From Opitutus sp. (GTDB lineage: Bacteria; Verrucomicrobiota; Verrucomicrobiia; Opitutales; Opitutaceae), in contig SIBG01000019.1 of assembly GCA_009695305.1 (NCBI GenBank), forward strand, positions 1 through 53,497: a stretch of 53,497 bases of DNA, written 5' to 3'. Below are positions 16,107 through 26,161 of this stretch, one piece after another; position 1 is the first letter of the stretch; every line of letters begins with the position of its first letter. Made by a program: the position numbers and the translations under genes. Below the pieces are notes generated by a model, which ran no database searches, was not told the origin of the DNA, and was given only the letters and a program-made list of their open reading frames with translations.

Positions 16107-16946
16107 TCACAACTGGGTGTTGAGGGTCGCGACCGTGCGGGCGACCGCCTGATCGTAATCCGTGGCGTTGAAATTAATGTAGTGCAGCTTGGACAGCCGG
16201 TAGGGCAGCTTGCAGGGCTGGTGCAGCACGGCGATGATCGGCTTCTTTTGGTCGAGGTAATAATTCCATTCGTCATCGACGTTATCGGACGAGACGCTGG
16301 TCGGCGACAGGACCAGCAGCATTGCGTGACAGCTGTCGAGCGCCTTGCCGACCTGGCGCGCCCAGCTCTTGCCGGGCTCGAGGCGGAACACGTCGAGCCA
16401 CACGTCGATTTTCTGCTTCAATAGGTTGTTCGCGAGGCGCGTGGCGAACGCCGCTTCCACCCGCGAGTAACTCAGAAAGATCTTGGCCGAAGGAACGTCA
16501 CGTTTTTTGAGCAGCGCAATTTCCATGAGCTGCTTCTCCTCCTGGATCAGAAACCGCTTCACGACCATTTGCGAGAGGGCGACGACGACGTCGGGATGCG
16601 ATTGCATGAGTTGCGCAAAAATCTTCCGGTCAATTTCGAGCAACTGCGTAGGCTCGGCGGTGATGATCGTCGCCGTGCGCGGCAAATCGAGCAGGAGCGC
16701 GATATCGCCGAAGTGCGCCCCCTTGGTCAGCTGATTGATCAACAGCCGCTGCCCTTCGAGGATCTTGTAGACATCCACCGTCCCGTAGAGGACGACGTAG
16801 AAGCAGTGTTCGATCTCGCCTTCGTGGCAGAGCACGATCTGGGATTGATACTCCGCGATGCGAGCCACGCGGCGGAGCTCGGCCAGCGCCTCGGCGGAAA
16901 GCCGCGGAAAGACTTGGGAAAGGATTTCGAGGGTTTCGTCGGTCAT
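16107..16946 (-). CDS. Cyclic-nucleotide-binding domain fused to a TIR domain (PycTIR-like)
   Basis: 279 residues from the ATG at 16946; an upstream in-frame start at 17006 is less likely. Residues about 10-130 form a Crp-type cyclic nucleotide-binding domain: EGEIEHCFYVVLYGTVDVY and a phosphate-binding cassette HFGDIALLLDLPRTATI (usual Glu replaced by Asp). A helical linker leads to a TIR domain (about 154-279): AKIFLSYSRVEAAFATRLAN, then LDVFRLEPGKSWARQVGKAL and DEWNYYLDQKKPIIAVL. E226 sits where NADase TIRs keep their catalytic Glu. The order cNMP sensor then TIR is that of the Pycsar effector PycTIR, which destroys NAD+ on sensing a pyrimidine cyclic nucleotide. No adjacent cyclase gene is present; a class III cyclase lies 3.2 kb away on the opposite strand. 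Confidence 0.85.
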   Translation of the reverse strand: MTDETLEILSQVFPRLSAEALAELRRVARIAEYQSQIVLCHEGEIEHCFYVVLYGTVDVYKILEGQRLLINQLTKGAHFGDIALLLDLPRTATIITAEPTQLLEIDRKIFAQLMQSHPDVVVALSQMVVKRFLIQEEKQLMEIALLKKRDVPSAKIFLSYSRVEAAFATRLANNLLKQKIDVWLDVFRLEPGKSWARQVGKALDSCHAMLLVLSPTSVSSDNVDDEWNYYLDQKKPIIAVLHQPCKLPYRLSKLHYINFNATDYDQAVARTVATLNTQL

Positions 16947-17259
16947 GGGTGGTGCCGCGTCAAGCTCCGCAGAAAAAGCGGTCGAATCAAGTGGCGACCA
17001 GGGCACACGGAGGGAGAAGCGGGGCTCCGGAATTCATGAAGGCAGGTGGTGGGCTTGCCCGGGGCGAGTCCGAAACGGTGAGCAAGTGCCTGGAACAAGG
17101 CAGGCGATGAGGCGGGAGACAACGACCTTTTTCCGCGCGGTGCGGGCCCGCCGCCGCCGGAGCAAAACCGGCATTGCACGCCGGGAAAATTTCTGCACTC
17201 CTTCGTCCTTCGGCGTTCCTGTTCCGGCTTCGCCTTAATTCCACAACCCAAAATTCGCG

Positions 17260-18630
17260 GTGAAATCGCTGCTTGTTATTCCGGTAGCCCTGGTCGCCAG
17301 CTGTGCCCTGATGGGTGTGGCCGGCTGCGTTACCGCCCGATCGCCGGCACCCCGTGATGATGCTTTTGTCGCAACCCGCCCAACCATGACCCTGCCCACC
17401 TCCCGCACCATTGGTAAAAATGAAATCACCGAGACGATGGCGATGATCGAGCTCTGCATCGATTTAAACAACCAGGACGATCGGATGGTTTCGGGCGTCC
17501 GGAAAATCTATAATGTAATGTGATCTCCGCCCGCTCGACCGACCTGTGGACCAAGGTCGGGGACAGTCGCGACCTCTACGCACAGAAGCTCTTGAAGGCG
17601 GGTTCGCCGGACGTGCAGGATCCGAGCAAGAACGGCTTCGCGCCGTTCGACAGCGCCTGGACACTGTGGAAAAAGAAGGAAGTTCCGGTGGGCAGCGCGC
17701 CCATCTACGCGCTCGCGTTTCGCGGCACGGTATTTGCGAACAAGTTGAGTGATATTGAGGACGCGCTCGTCGCCATGATCCCGGCGCGCCACGGGATTTG
17801 TTTAGCCGGCGCGCAGGGCCAGCGGTTTCTCCCACTGACCTTCGCGACGATCCCCCCGGGCGGAAGTCCACCAAGGCTTTGCCTACGCGCTGTTCAGCCA
17901 ACTCTTTGACGCCGACTTTGGTGCGCTGCCCGTAATCATGAAGGTCGTCGACGAAGGTTCCACGCTGGTCCTAACCGGGCACAGTCAGGGCGCGGCGCTT
18001 GGCACCCTGGCGCATGCCTTCTTCCACTATGCCGCCCAAGAAAATCTCTGTGGGATCGGCGGCAAGAAACTCACCCTGCGCTCCCATCTGTTCGCGCAGC
18101 CGAAGCCAGGCAACACGCAGTTCGCGCTGGATTTTGCCGAGATCACGGGAGCTGGCACGACTGCCACCATCTACACCAACACGCTGGATCCCGTGCCCAA
18201 AATCCCTCCCTCCCACATTTTTCTGGCCGACGCGGCGGAGGATATGCCCGCCCAAAGCGGTGGAATCGATTTCCTAAAAGCGATCAACAACGGCTGGAAT
18301 GGCCTCCGGCGCGGCTTTTCTCGCTGGACCGAAGGTAAACTCGCGAAGCAGGTGGCGAAGATGCAAGGCAAGGAAGGTCACGGCTTCTACCAGTGGCAGG
18401 AACTGGTCGCGGCGAGCGTCGCCCAGCCGCCGGCCGGCGGCTCCGGCGGCTACATGCCCGCCGGCAATGTCGTTCCGCTGCGTGGTCATCTGAATGGAAG
18501 CTACTACTACGAAAACGCGGCCGATGGAACGAACGATGAAGTCATCCAGCACCACGCCACCACCTACCGGCGGCTGCTGGAGGACCTGTATGGTTACCCG
18601 GCGACCACGGATCAAAAGGCTCCGCGATAA
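17260..18630 (+). pseudogene. Class 3-type lipase lipoprotein, interrupted by two frameshifts
   Basis: The GTG at 17260 opens a lipoprotein signal (LVIPVALVASCALMGVAGC, lipobox VAGC), ending at TGA 17521. The next segment is in another frame (17520-17870: TDLWTKVGDSRDLYAQKLL, then PIYALAFRGTVF). From about 17868 the original frame resumes (VHQGFAYALFSQLFDADFGA, then LVLTGHSQGAALGTLAHAFF) and runs to 18630. The GHSQG nucleophile elbow and the surrounding alpha/beta-hydrolase pattern are intact. The first break is at about 17512-17523 and the second just after a run of six C (17853-17858). Two corrections would restore a lipoprotein of about 455 residues anchored in the envelope. This is either recent decay or sequence error. 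Confidence 0.7.
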
Positions 18631-18930
18631 CCATCGCCTCCGGTGTCGTGCCACTCCTGCGCTGGGGCGATCGCCACTGCGCCCGACCACGAAAGCGACC
18701 AGCGGGAGCAAGGCGGGAGCAATCGCCCGCTTCGCAAATCACCGACAATACGCCGCGCGGGGTGTTTTGGATTTGCGGTTGACGCCAGGTGACCGGAGCA
18801 TCCGAGAATCAAATTTTGAAATCTGGAATCAACAATCTGCGGGTTCGCCCCAGCCCTGGCCGGTTCCGGCCGAAGCGCTGGATCAGAGCCAATGCGGCCG
18901 CAACGTCAGCCGGGCTCGCGCCCAAGGGCC
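18631..18930. other. Intergenic region with an AAATCTGGAATCAA-type word cluster
   Basis: No gene is recognisable in these 300 bases. Bases about 18808-18840 contain A/T-rich repeating words (GAATCAAATTTTGAAATCTG, then GAATCAACAATCTG) unlike the surrounding GC-rich DNA. They are similar in style to the word repeats before 41353 and may be a decayed member of the intergenic quasi-palindrome group. The desaturase start follows at 18931. Confidence 0.4.
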
Positions 18931-20043
18931 ATGAGTAGAAGCCTGCTCGTCGATCCGGATCTCGCGGCGGCGACGCGCCTGATTGCTCAGGCCGGCCTCT
19001 TCGAAAAGCGGCCGGCGTTTTATGGGCGGAAGTTCGCGGAGGTCGCCGTCCTGCTCGCCGTGGTGTTGGCGGCCATGGCGAACTTTGACTCGCTGGCGGT
19101 GCGCCTCGCGGCGGCCGTCCTGCTCGCCCTGACTTTTACGCAGATCGCCTACCTTGGGCATGACGCGGGCCACCATCAAATATTCCGCCAGCGGCGGCAC
19201 AACGACTGGTTCGGGGTGGTCATCGTGAATCTGTTCATCGGCCTGAGCTACGAATGGTGGGTGGAAAAACACACCCAGCACCATGATCACGCGAACGATT
19301 TGGATCACGATCCCGACATTCAATTTCCGCTGATGGTCTTCGACCCGCAGCAACTCGCGCGGCCGCGCTCCGCTGTCCAAATTTTCTGCATCCGCCATCA
19401 GGCCCTGCTATTTTTCCCGCTGCTCACGCTGCTGCCCTACAGTATGAAGTGGGACTCGGCGCAACACGTCGCCCGGCCCGGCGCCCGGTTTCGCCGCGCG
19501 GAGATCGTGCTCCTGCTGGCCCACGGGCTGCTTTTGACGTGGGCGGCGATCGGGCTGCTGGGGGTGGCGCACGGAGTGGCCTTCCTCTTGGTGAATCAGG
19601 CTGCGTTCGGCGTTCTGCTGGGATCGGCGTTCGCGGCCAATCACAAGGGGATGCCGATGCTCCAGGCGCTGGAGGAAAAATCTTATTTTCGGCAACGAGT
19701 CGCGACAGCCCGCAACCTCCGGGCTCATCCGCTGACCGGTTATTTGTATGGTGGGTTGGACTGCCAGATTGAGCATCACCTGTTCCCGATGTTACCGCGG
19801 CACAATCTGCGCCGGGCGGCGCCGCTCGTCCGAAAATACTGCGCCGAGCGCGGCGTGACTTACTACGAAACTGGCATGGTCGAGGCCTATGCCGAAATTT
19901 TCCAACACTTGCACGCCGTCAGCGCCCCGCTGCGGGTGGCGCCGCTGAAAAAACCGTCGTGCAGGCCAATCCGGGATGACATCTTTTCGTGGACAATGGC
20001 ACGAGGTCGCGGGCGCGCGAGCAAGTGGTCGCGACCGACCTGA
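18931..20043 (+). CDS. Membrane fatty acid desaturase (three-histidine-box, acyl-lipid/front-end type)
   Basis: 370 residues from the ATG at 18931; the 13 codons before it have no support. The three histidine boxes of membrane di-iron desaturases are present: HDAGHH (77-82), HTQHH (114-118) and QIEHH (279-283). Box three begins with Gln, as in front-end (delta-5/delta-6-like) desaturases. Hydrophobic segments lie at about 36-75, 95-108, 158-172 and 192-235. The enzyme should insert a double bond into membrane acyl chains using electrons from a ferredoxin or cytochrome b5-type donor; no fused cytochrome b5 is present. The C-terminal 35 residues are basic and low in complexity, so the last part may be non-functional extension. 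Confidence 0.88.
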   Translation: MSRSLLVDPDLAAATRLIAQAGLFEKRPAFYGRKFAEVAVLLAVVLAAMANFDSLAVRLAAAVLLALTFTQIAYLGHDAGHHQIFRQRRHNDWFGVVIVNLFIGLSYEWWVEKHTQHHDHANDLDHDPDIQFPLMVFDPQQLARPRSAVQIFCIRHQALLFFPLLTLLPYSMKWDSAQHVARPGARFRRAEIVLLLAHGLLLTWAAIGLLGVAHGVAFLLVNQAAFGVLLGSAFAANHKGMPMLQALEEKSYFRQRVATARNLRAHPLTGYLYGGLDCQIEHHLFPMLPRHNLRRAAPLVRKYCAERGVTYYETGMVEAYAEIFQHLHAVSAPLRVAPLKKPSCRPIRDDIFSWTMARGRGRASKWSRPT

Positions 20044-20122
20044 TGGTTCATCGGCGCGGCGTCTCTTCGACCGGGAGCGCTCTTCCGCGGGTCGTCTTTT
20101 TTGAAACGAGGGTGGTAACGAC

Positions 20123-23100
20123 ATGCCGTGCCCGACCTGCTCATTTGAGAACCCGCCCGGCTTCCGGTTTTGCGGGCGCTGCGGCGCCAACCTGGCGGCC
20201 GGAGCGTCCGCCGTGCCGGTGGCACCCATGCCACCACCCGCCCCGCCCGCGCCGGTCGCGGCTCGTAACCCGGACGCCGAACGCCGGCAACTCACGCTCT
20301 TGTTTTGCGACCTCGTGGGTTCGACGACGATGGGCGAGCTCCTCGATCCCGAGGAATTGCGGGAAATCGTCCAGGATTATCAGGCGGCCTGCGCTGCTGC
20401 GGTGGCGCCGTTCGGCGGCCACATCGCGCAATACCTCGGCGATGGCATTCTCATTTATTTCGGTTACCCGGTGGCGTCGGAAGACAGTCCGCGCCGGGCG
20501 GTCCACGCCGGCCTCGCCATCCTCGAGGGCGTCGCGCGGTTGAACGAGCGCGTGGCCGCGCGCCGTCCCGTGCGCCTGGCCGTCCGCGTCGGCATTCACA
20601 CCGGTTCGGTGGTGACGGGCGCTGTGGGTGGGGCCGGCCGCACCGAGCCACTCGCGATCGGCTCGGCGCCGAACGTCGCCGCCCGGCTGCAATCCCTCGC
20701 CGAGCCCGATACGGTGGTGCTGAGCGGCACGACCCACCGGCTCGTCGAGGGCTTTTTCGAGTTTGTGCCGCTCGGCCGGCATCAACTCAAGGGTCTCGCA
20801 CAGTCGGTCGAAGTGTATCGCGCGATCCGCGACACCGGCACGGTGAGCCGGTTCGAGGTGACGGCCAGCCGCGGCCTCGTGCCGCTGGTCGGGCGCGAGA
20901 GCGAGCTGGAGATTCTGCTCGGTGGATTCGAGCGCGCGCGTGGCGGGGCGGGCCACCCGATCGCGGTGCTGGGCGAGCCGGGCATCGGCAAATCCCGGCT
21001 GATGGAAATGTTTCGCGAGCGGCTCGCGGACCGGCCGCATGCGTGGCGCGTTTGCCGGTGTTCGCCTTACGCCAGCCGCAGCGCGCTGCAGCCCGTGGTC
21101 GATATGCTCGAGCAACGCTGCGAGATCGACCGCGGCACGCCGGTGGCGCTGCGCCGGGAAAAACTAGCCCACGCCGTGGTGGCCCTCGGTCAGGTCAAGC
21201 CGGACACTCTGCCGTTGCTGGAAGCACTGCTGTCGCTGCCGCCCGCGTCGGACGCGCCGCCGCTCAATCTCTCGCCCGAACGCCAGCGGCAACGCACCCT
21301 GGAAACCCTCGTCGAGCTCGTGCTTTCGCTCGCCGCGCGCGAGACCCTTGTCCTCACCGTGGAGGACCTGCACTGGGCGGACCCTTCCACTGTCGAGCTA
21401 CTCGCGATGATCGCCGAACGCGCGCGCACGGCGACCCTGCTGCTGCTCGTGCTGCACCGGCCCGGGCTCGTTTTACCCTGGGCGCGGAGCGACGGCGCGG
21501 TGGAGCTGGTGCTCGGGCGCCTGCGCGACGAGCACGTGGCGGCCATCATCGGGCATGTGACGGCGGGCCGGAATCTGCCGCCCGAGCTCCTGCGCCAGCT
21601 GGTGGCCAAGACCGACGGCGTGCCGCTCTTCGTCGAGGAGCTGACAAAGATGGTCCTCGAGTCGGGTCAGGATTTGACCCACGCCGCCGCGCTCACGATC
21701 CCGACGACACTGCACGATTCGCTCGTGGCCCGCCTTGATCGCTTGGGGTCTTTGGCGAAAGAGGTGGCGCAAGTCGGCGCGGTCCTCGGCCGTGAATTCG
21801 GTTACGAGATGCTCCGGGCCGTCGCCCTACACGACGACGCCTCGCTCGCGCTGGCCTTGGCCACGCTCGTCGAGTCGGACCTGCTCCAGCAGCAGGGCGT
21901 GGTGCCGGACGCGGTGTTTGTCTTCAAGCACGCGCTCATCCAGGACGCGGCGTATGGGCTCATGGTTGCCAGCGTGCGCCAGCAACATCACCGTCGCGTC
22001 GCCGAAGTGCTCGAGGCGCGGTTCCCGGCCGTCGTGGCCAACCAGCCCGAATTGCTCGCGCGCCACTTCACCGAGGCCTCAGTCGTCGACTCGGCAGTCC
22101 TTTACTGGCTGAAAGCGGGCCAGCGCGCGAACGAGCGCTCCGCGAATCTGGAGTCGATCGACCACGTCACGCGCGGAATCAATCTCCTTGGCCGGCTGCC
22201 CGTCGGTCCCGAGCGGGATGCACGCGAACTCGCGTTGCAGATCACGCTCGGCACGGCGAGCCTGACCCGCAAAGGCTATTGGGCCCAGGAGGTCGTGCTG
22301 GCCTTCGACAAGGCCCTCGTGCTCAGCGCCCAACTGGGCGATACCGCGAGGCACTTTCGGGCGCTGATGGGACTCTGCAGTTACCACATGGTGAGAGGAG
22401 ATTATGTGAACGGCCTCGCGCTGGCGGAGCGGTTGTTGACCGAGGCCGAACGCCAGGGGGTGCCCGCGGCACTCGCGCAGGCGCTTTATTGTCTCGGGTT
22501 CGCCCGCTATTATTGCAGCGATTTTGCCGGTTCGCTCAAGGTGCTGGAGCGCGGCATCGCGCTGCAATGTGAAGACGGTGATCCCGACCTGAAGCTTACT
22601 TCGGGGGACGATGTCCGCATCCACGCCCTCGCCCAGGCCGCGTTGACGGCCTGGCATCTCGGCCACGTTGATCGGGCCGCGCGGTGGAGCGACCGCAGCA
22701 TCGCGATGGCTCGACGGTTGGGTCAGCCGAACGGCATCAGCTTCGCGCTGGCGATCGGCGCCGTCCTGCGCATGTATCGCCGGGAGGCTGGGCTGGTCGC
22801 GAGTTGTCGCTCGAAGGCCTGGCCATCGCCCAGGAAAAGGGCCACACCTTTGTGGCCGCGGTGACGACTTTTGGGCTGGGCTGGGCGGCGGTCGACACCT
22901 CCAACGCACCGGTGGGCTACGCGCGAATGCGGGGCAGCATCGACGCGCTCCGCTCGGCTGGAGCCCTGATTGCCCAGACGATGTTTTTGTCTTTGCTGGC
23001 CGATGTTGCCTGGCGTCACGGGCGCACGGACTTGAGTGAAACCTCCCTCGCAGAAGCCGAGGCGGTGCTCGCCAAAGGCGAACGTCACTTCGAGCCGGAA

Positions 23101-23349
23101 ATTTGCCGCCTCCGGGGTCAAATGACGGGCGACGCGAATTTGTTCCGACGGGCGATCGACGTGAGCGTCAGTCAGGGCAATCGCAGCTTCGGGCTGCGGG
23201 CGGCGGTTGGTCTGGCCGGATTGCTGGTGAGTCGCGGCAGCCAGGCGGAGGCGCGAGCCGTCTTGGCTCCGGCCTGTTCAGCCTTCCCGGAAGGACATGA
23301 TACTGCCGACCTGATCGCCGCCGCGAGCCTGCTAAAGCAGCTCGCTTGA
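20123..23349 (+). pseudogene. Zinc-ribbon, class III nucleotidyl cyclase, AAA ATPase and TPR protein, with a late frameshift
   Basis: An N-terminal zinc ribbon (C3, C6, C17, C20) and a Pro-rich linker precede a class III cyclase domain (about 52-235) with metal Asp63 (LLFCDLVGS) and Asp107 (YLGDGILIYFGYP) and transition-state Asn184/Arg188 (PNVAARLQ). The base-selecting Lys/Asp of classical adenylate cyclases are Gln103 and Ser181. The Gln is usual for this cyclase-ATPase branch. An AAA/STAND-like ATPase follows: Walker A GEPGIGKS (284-291) and Walker B LVLTVEDLHWAD (409-420). The rest is TPR-like. The first frame stops at 22864. A one-base shift near 22795-22806 joins RMYRREAGL to RELSLEGLAIAQEKG, and the second frame runs to 23349. 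Cyclase and ATPase are intact; only the last 180 or so residues are affected. Confidence 0.75.
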
Positions 23350-23360
23350 TCCTGCGTGGC

Positions 23361-23378
23361 CCGCGGAGCCATCCGCGG
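23361..23378 (+). terminator. Possible hairpin terminator after the cyclase gene
   Basis: A perfect 7-base stem (23361-23367 with 23372-23378) with a GCCA loop starts 12 bases after the stop codon. It lacks a clean U-tract, so it could only work with help from Rho or merely stabilise the RNA end. The remaining bases up to 23627 contain no recognisable gene. Confidence 0.3.
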
Positions 23379-23627
23379 CGCGAGCCCGGGTGGCGTTTCT
23401 TAGGCTGCGATCGCGACCGCTCAAGGGCGGATCCGCCGATTTTCAACGAGGGCATTTCGCCAAGGGGAGGGAGCAGCAGCGGCAGGCTACCGCGGTCGGG
23501 CCGCCGCGCTGCGCCAGTCCCGGCGGTGATCGATCGGATCGCTGATCGGCAGACGTCCGGCGCGGCCTCGGAGCGTGGGTGCGCTGCGCGTTTGACGCTG
23601 GGCCTCGGGCCCGATGAGCTTTCGCGA

Positions 23628-25079
23628 ATGCCCTCCGCCCGAAGGCCAATTCGCTTCGCCCCCACGTGGCGCGGACTGCTCGCGCTGCTCGCCGTCAGCG
23701 CGGCTTTCGCCGCGACGGATCCGGCGCCACGCCGCGTGCTCTTCATCGCCGGCCCGAAGAGTCACGACCGCGACGTCCACGAATTTCCGCGCGGCGCGGA
23801 GTTGCTCGCGGAGGGCGTCAACCGCTCCGGGCTGCCGCTCACGGCGGAGGTTTCCCTCGGCTGGCCGTCGTCCGCCACCACGGTCGGCCAAGCGGACGTC
23901 GTGGTCCTCTACTCCGACGGGCTCACCGCGCACGTCGCGAACGGCCACGCCGCCGCGCTGCGGCAGCGACTGAGCGCGGGCAAGGCGCTCGCGGTTTTAC
24001 ACTTTGCGCTCGAGCCCGCGGCGGAGGAGGCCGGATTGAAGGACGTGCTCCGCGATGCTCTGGGCGGCTACTTCGAAGCGGGTTGGTCGGTGAACCCCGC
24101 CTGGCTGCTCCAGGCCTCTCCGGCGTCGGCGCATCCGGCGGCGCGCGGGGTTGGCGCGCTGGCGGTGAGCGACGAATGGTATTTTCACCTGCGATTCCGG
24201 GACGGTTCGCGCGGGTTGCAGACGCTCCTCGCCGCCTCGCCGCCAGCCGAGGTCGTGGCCGAGGATGGCCCGCGCTCGGGCAATCCCGTGGTGCGCGCCG
24301 CCCTCGCCCGCGGCGAGCCGCAGGTGGTGGCGTGGACCTGCCTCAACGAAAATGGGGCGCGCGGTTTCGGATTCACGGGCGGGCATTCGCACCGGTTTTG
24401 GTATGACGACAATTTCCGCCGACTCGTCCTCAACGGCCTCGCGTGGGCCGCGGGCCTCGACGTCCCCGCGGGTGGCGTGCCGCTCGTGAGCCCGGCGGCG
24501 CCGTTCTTCACGTCGATTGACGAGGCGATTGCGCGCGGCGAGATCGCCGACGTGAAGCGCCACCTCGCGCGCGCGCCCGAACTCGCCCGCGGCGCGGCCG
24601 GCGCCAAGCTCACGCCGCTGCATCAAGCCATCCTGCGCAAGAAGCCGGACATCGTCGCGCTGCTGCTCGCCGCCGGCGCCGACGTGAATGTCCCTGACGC
24701 CTCGAACCGCACGCCCCTGCACCTGGCGGTCGAGCGCGCTGACGCCGCGCTGGTCAAGACGCTCCTGGCGCGGCAGGCCGACGCGACCAGGCGCGACCGC
24801 ACCGGCTGGACGCCGCTGCACCATGCCGCGGCGAAGAACCAAGTCGAAATTGCCCGGCTGTTCTTGGATGCCGGTGTCGATCCGAATGGGTTGAGTGAAC
24901 TTGGCGGCACGCCGCTGCACGAAGCCGCCGCCGGCGCGAGCGCCGAAATGGTGCAACTGCTCCTCGCGCGCGGGACGAATCCCGCCATTCGCTCGAAGCC
25001 CGGCGTGACGGCGCTGGATCTCGCCCGCGAATTCAAGAACACCGCGGCGGTTGAGATTTTGGCGGCGGAGAAAAAATGA
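23628..25079 (+). CDS. Secreted ThuA-like domain fused to ankyrin repeats
   Basis: 483 residues from the ATG at 23628, chosen because it starts a good signal peptide (MPSARRPIRFAPTWRGLLAL, then LAVSAAFA); the open frame extends further upstream without support. Residues about 35-280 form a ThuA-like, glutamine amidotransferase-fold domain: RVLFIAGPKSHDRDVHEF, then ADVVVLYSDGLTAH, and near its end GFGFTGGHSHRFW. Residues about 290-483 contain four to five ankyrin repeats (TPLHQAILRKKPDIVALLLA; TPLHLAVERADAALVKTLLA; TPLHHAAAKNQVEIARLFLD; TPLHEAAAGASAEMVQLLLA). ThuA proteins are linked to metabolism of trehalose and other glycosides. The ankyrin part probably mediates protein binding. An isomerase gene follows 119 bases downstream. 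Confidence 0.85.
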   Translation: MPSARRPIRFAPTWRGLLALLAVSAAFAATDPAPRRVLFIAGPKSHDRDVHEFPRGAELLAEGVNRSGLPLTAEVSLGWPSSATTVGQADVVVLYSDGLTAHVANGHAAALRQRLSAGKALAVLHFALEPAAEEAGLKDVLRDALGGYFEAGWSVNPAWLLQASPASAHPAARGVGALAVSDEWYFHLRFRDGSRGLQTLLAASPPAEVVAEDGPRSGNPVVRAALARGEPQVVAWTCLNENGARGFGFTGGHSHRFWYDDNFRRLVLNGLAWAAGLDVPAGGVPLVSPAAPFFTSIDEAIARGEIADVKRHLARAPELARGAAGAKLTPLHQAILRKKPDIVALLLAAGADVNVPDASNRTPLHLAVERADAALVKTLLARQADATRRDRTGWTPLHHAAAKNQVEIARLFLDAGVDPNGLSELGGTPLHEAAAGASAEMVQLLLARGTNPAIRSKPGVTALDLAREFKNTAAVEILAAEKK

Positions 25080-25198
25080 TGGCTTGCGCCGAGGCGGCGT
25101 GGACTGGTGGGGAAATTTTCCGCCGCTGAATCGTCCGGTGCGCGCGGGCCGGCACGAAGAGCCTTGCGGCTCGCGCCGGCGCAACTTTCGCTCTGCCC

Positions 25199-26083
25199 AT
25201 GCCGTATGCCCCGCTGCCTCCCTTGGTTCTCTCCGGTCTCGCGGATGAAGCCGCCGACGATCTCCCCGGCCAGATGGCGGTCCATCGTGAGCTCGGCTGG
25301 TCCGCGCTCGAGCTGCGCCTCATCGGCGGCCAGCAAACTTCGGGGGAATTCCCCGCCGCCGATTTTGCCCGCGCCGCCGACGCGCTTGACGCCGCCGGCC
25401 TGCGGGTGACCGCGCTGGCCTCGGCGATCGGCAACTGGAGCCGGCCCATCACCGGCGATTTTGCGCGGGATTTCGATGAATTGCGCGCGGCGATTCCGCG
25501 CCTGCAGCGCGTGGGCGCGCGTTTCATTCGCGGCATGAGCTGGGTCGGCGCGGGCGTGGCGCCGGAAGTCTGGCGCGATGAGGCCGTGCGCCGCTATCGC
25601 GAACTCGGTGCGCTCGCCGCGGACGCGGGCATCGTCTTGCTCCACGAAAATTGCGAAGGGTGGGGTGGCCTGAGTCCCGCGCACGCGTGCGAGTTTCACG
25701 AGCGCGTGGCGCATCCCGGCGTCGGCGTGCTCTTCGACACCGGCAACGTGGTCGCCTACGGGCTCGACGCCTGGGAGTTTTATTCCGCAGTGAAGCCGTT
25801 CATCCAGCACGTCCACATCAAGGACGCGAAACGTAACCCGGCCGGCGGCAAGAGCAGCGTCTTCACCCTGCCCGGTGAGGGTGATGCGGCGGTGCGCCGG
25901 ATTCTCGTCGATCTGCTGCGCGCCGGCTACCGCGGCGCGATTTCGATCGAGCCGCACGTGGCGAGCATCGTTCACACCGGGGGCGCACAGGCATCGCCCG
26001 CCGTGCGCCGTGATTCCTACCTGCGCTATGGTCGCGTGTTTTCGACCATGGTCGCAGAGATCCGCCGCGAACTGGCCATCTAG
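25199..26083 (+). CDS. Sugar phosphate isomerase/epimerase family TIM-barrel protein
   Basis: 294 residues of the xylose-isomerase-like (AP endonuclease family 2) TIM barrel. Metal-binding positions are visible in order: HENCEGW (Glu), VLFDTGNV (Asp), HVHIKDAK (His) and ISIEPH (Glu). The basic KDAKRNPAG loop after the His is typical. There is no signal peptide, so it acts in the cytoplasm. Family members interconvert keto and aldo sugars or epimerise them; the substrate is unknown. It follows the secreted ThuA-ankyrin gene and precedes a secreted sialidase-like gene on the same strand, which suggests carbohydrate catabolism. Confidence 0.85.
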   Translation: MPYAPLPPLVLSGLADEAADDLPGQMAVHRELGWSALELRLIGGQQTSGEFPAADFARAADALDAAGLRVTALASAIGNWSRPITGDFARDFDELRAAIPRLQRVGARFIRGMSWVGAGVAPEVWRDEAVRRYRELGALAADAGIVLLHENCEGWGGLSPAHACEFHERVAHPGVGVLFDTGNVVAYGLDAWEFYSAVKPFIQHVHIKDAKRNPAGGKSSVFTLPGEGDAAVRRILVDLLRAGYRGAISIEPHVASIVHTGGAQASPAVRRDSYLRYGRVFSTMVAEIRRELAI

Positions 26084-26161
26084 GGAGTTTCGCCGACTAG
26101 CCCGGCCGCCGTGTTTTCGCGGCTGGCCTTGGCGCGGAAGATCCGGAATATTTTTCGCGTC

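Noticed and set aside
16107..23349. Calling the TIR protein and the cyclase a complete Pycsar system.
   Set aside because: The genes are on opposite strands with three unrelated genes or remnants between, and the cyclase is of the large zinc-ribbon/ATPase/TPR type. It is kept only as a hypothesis.
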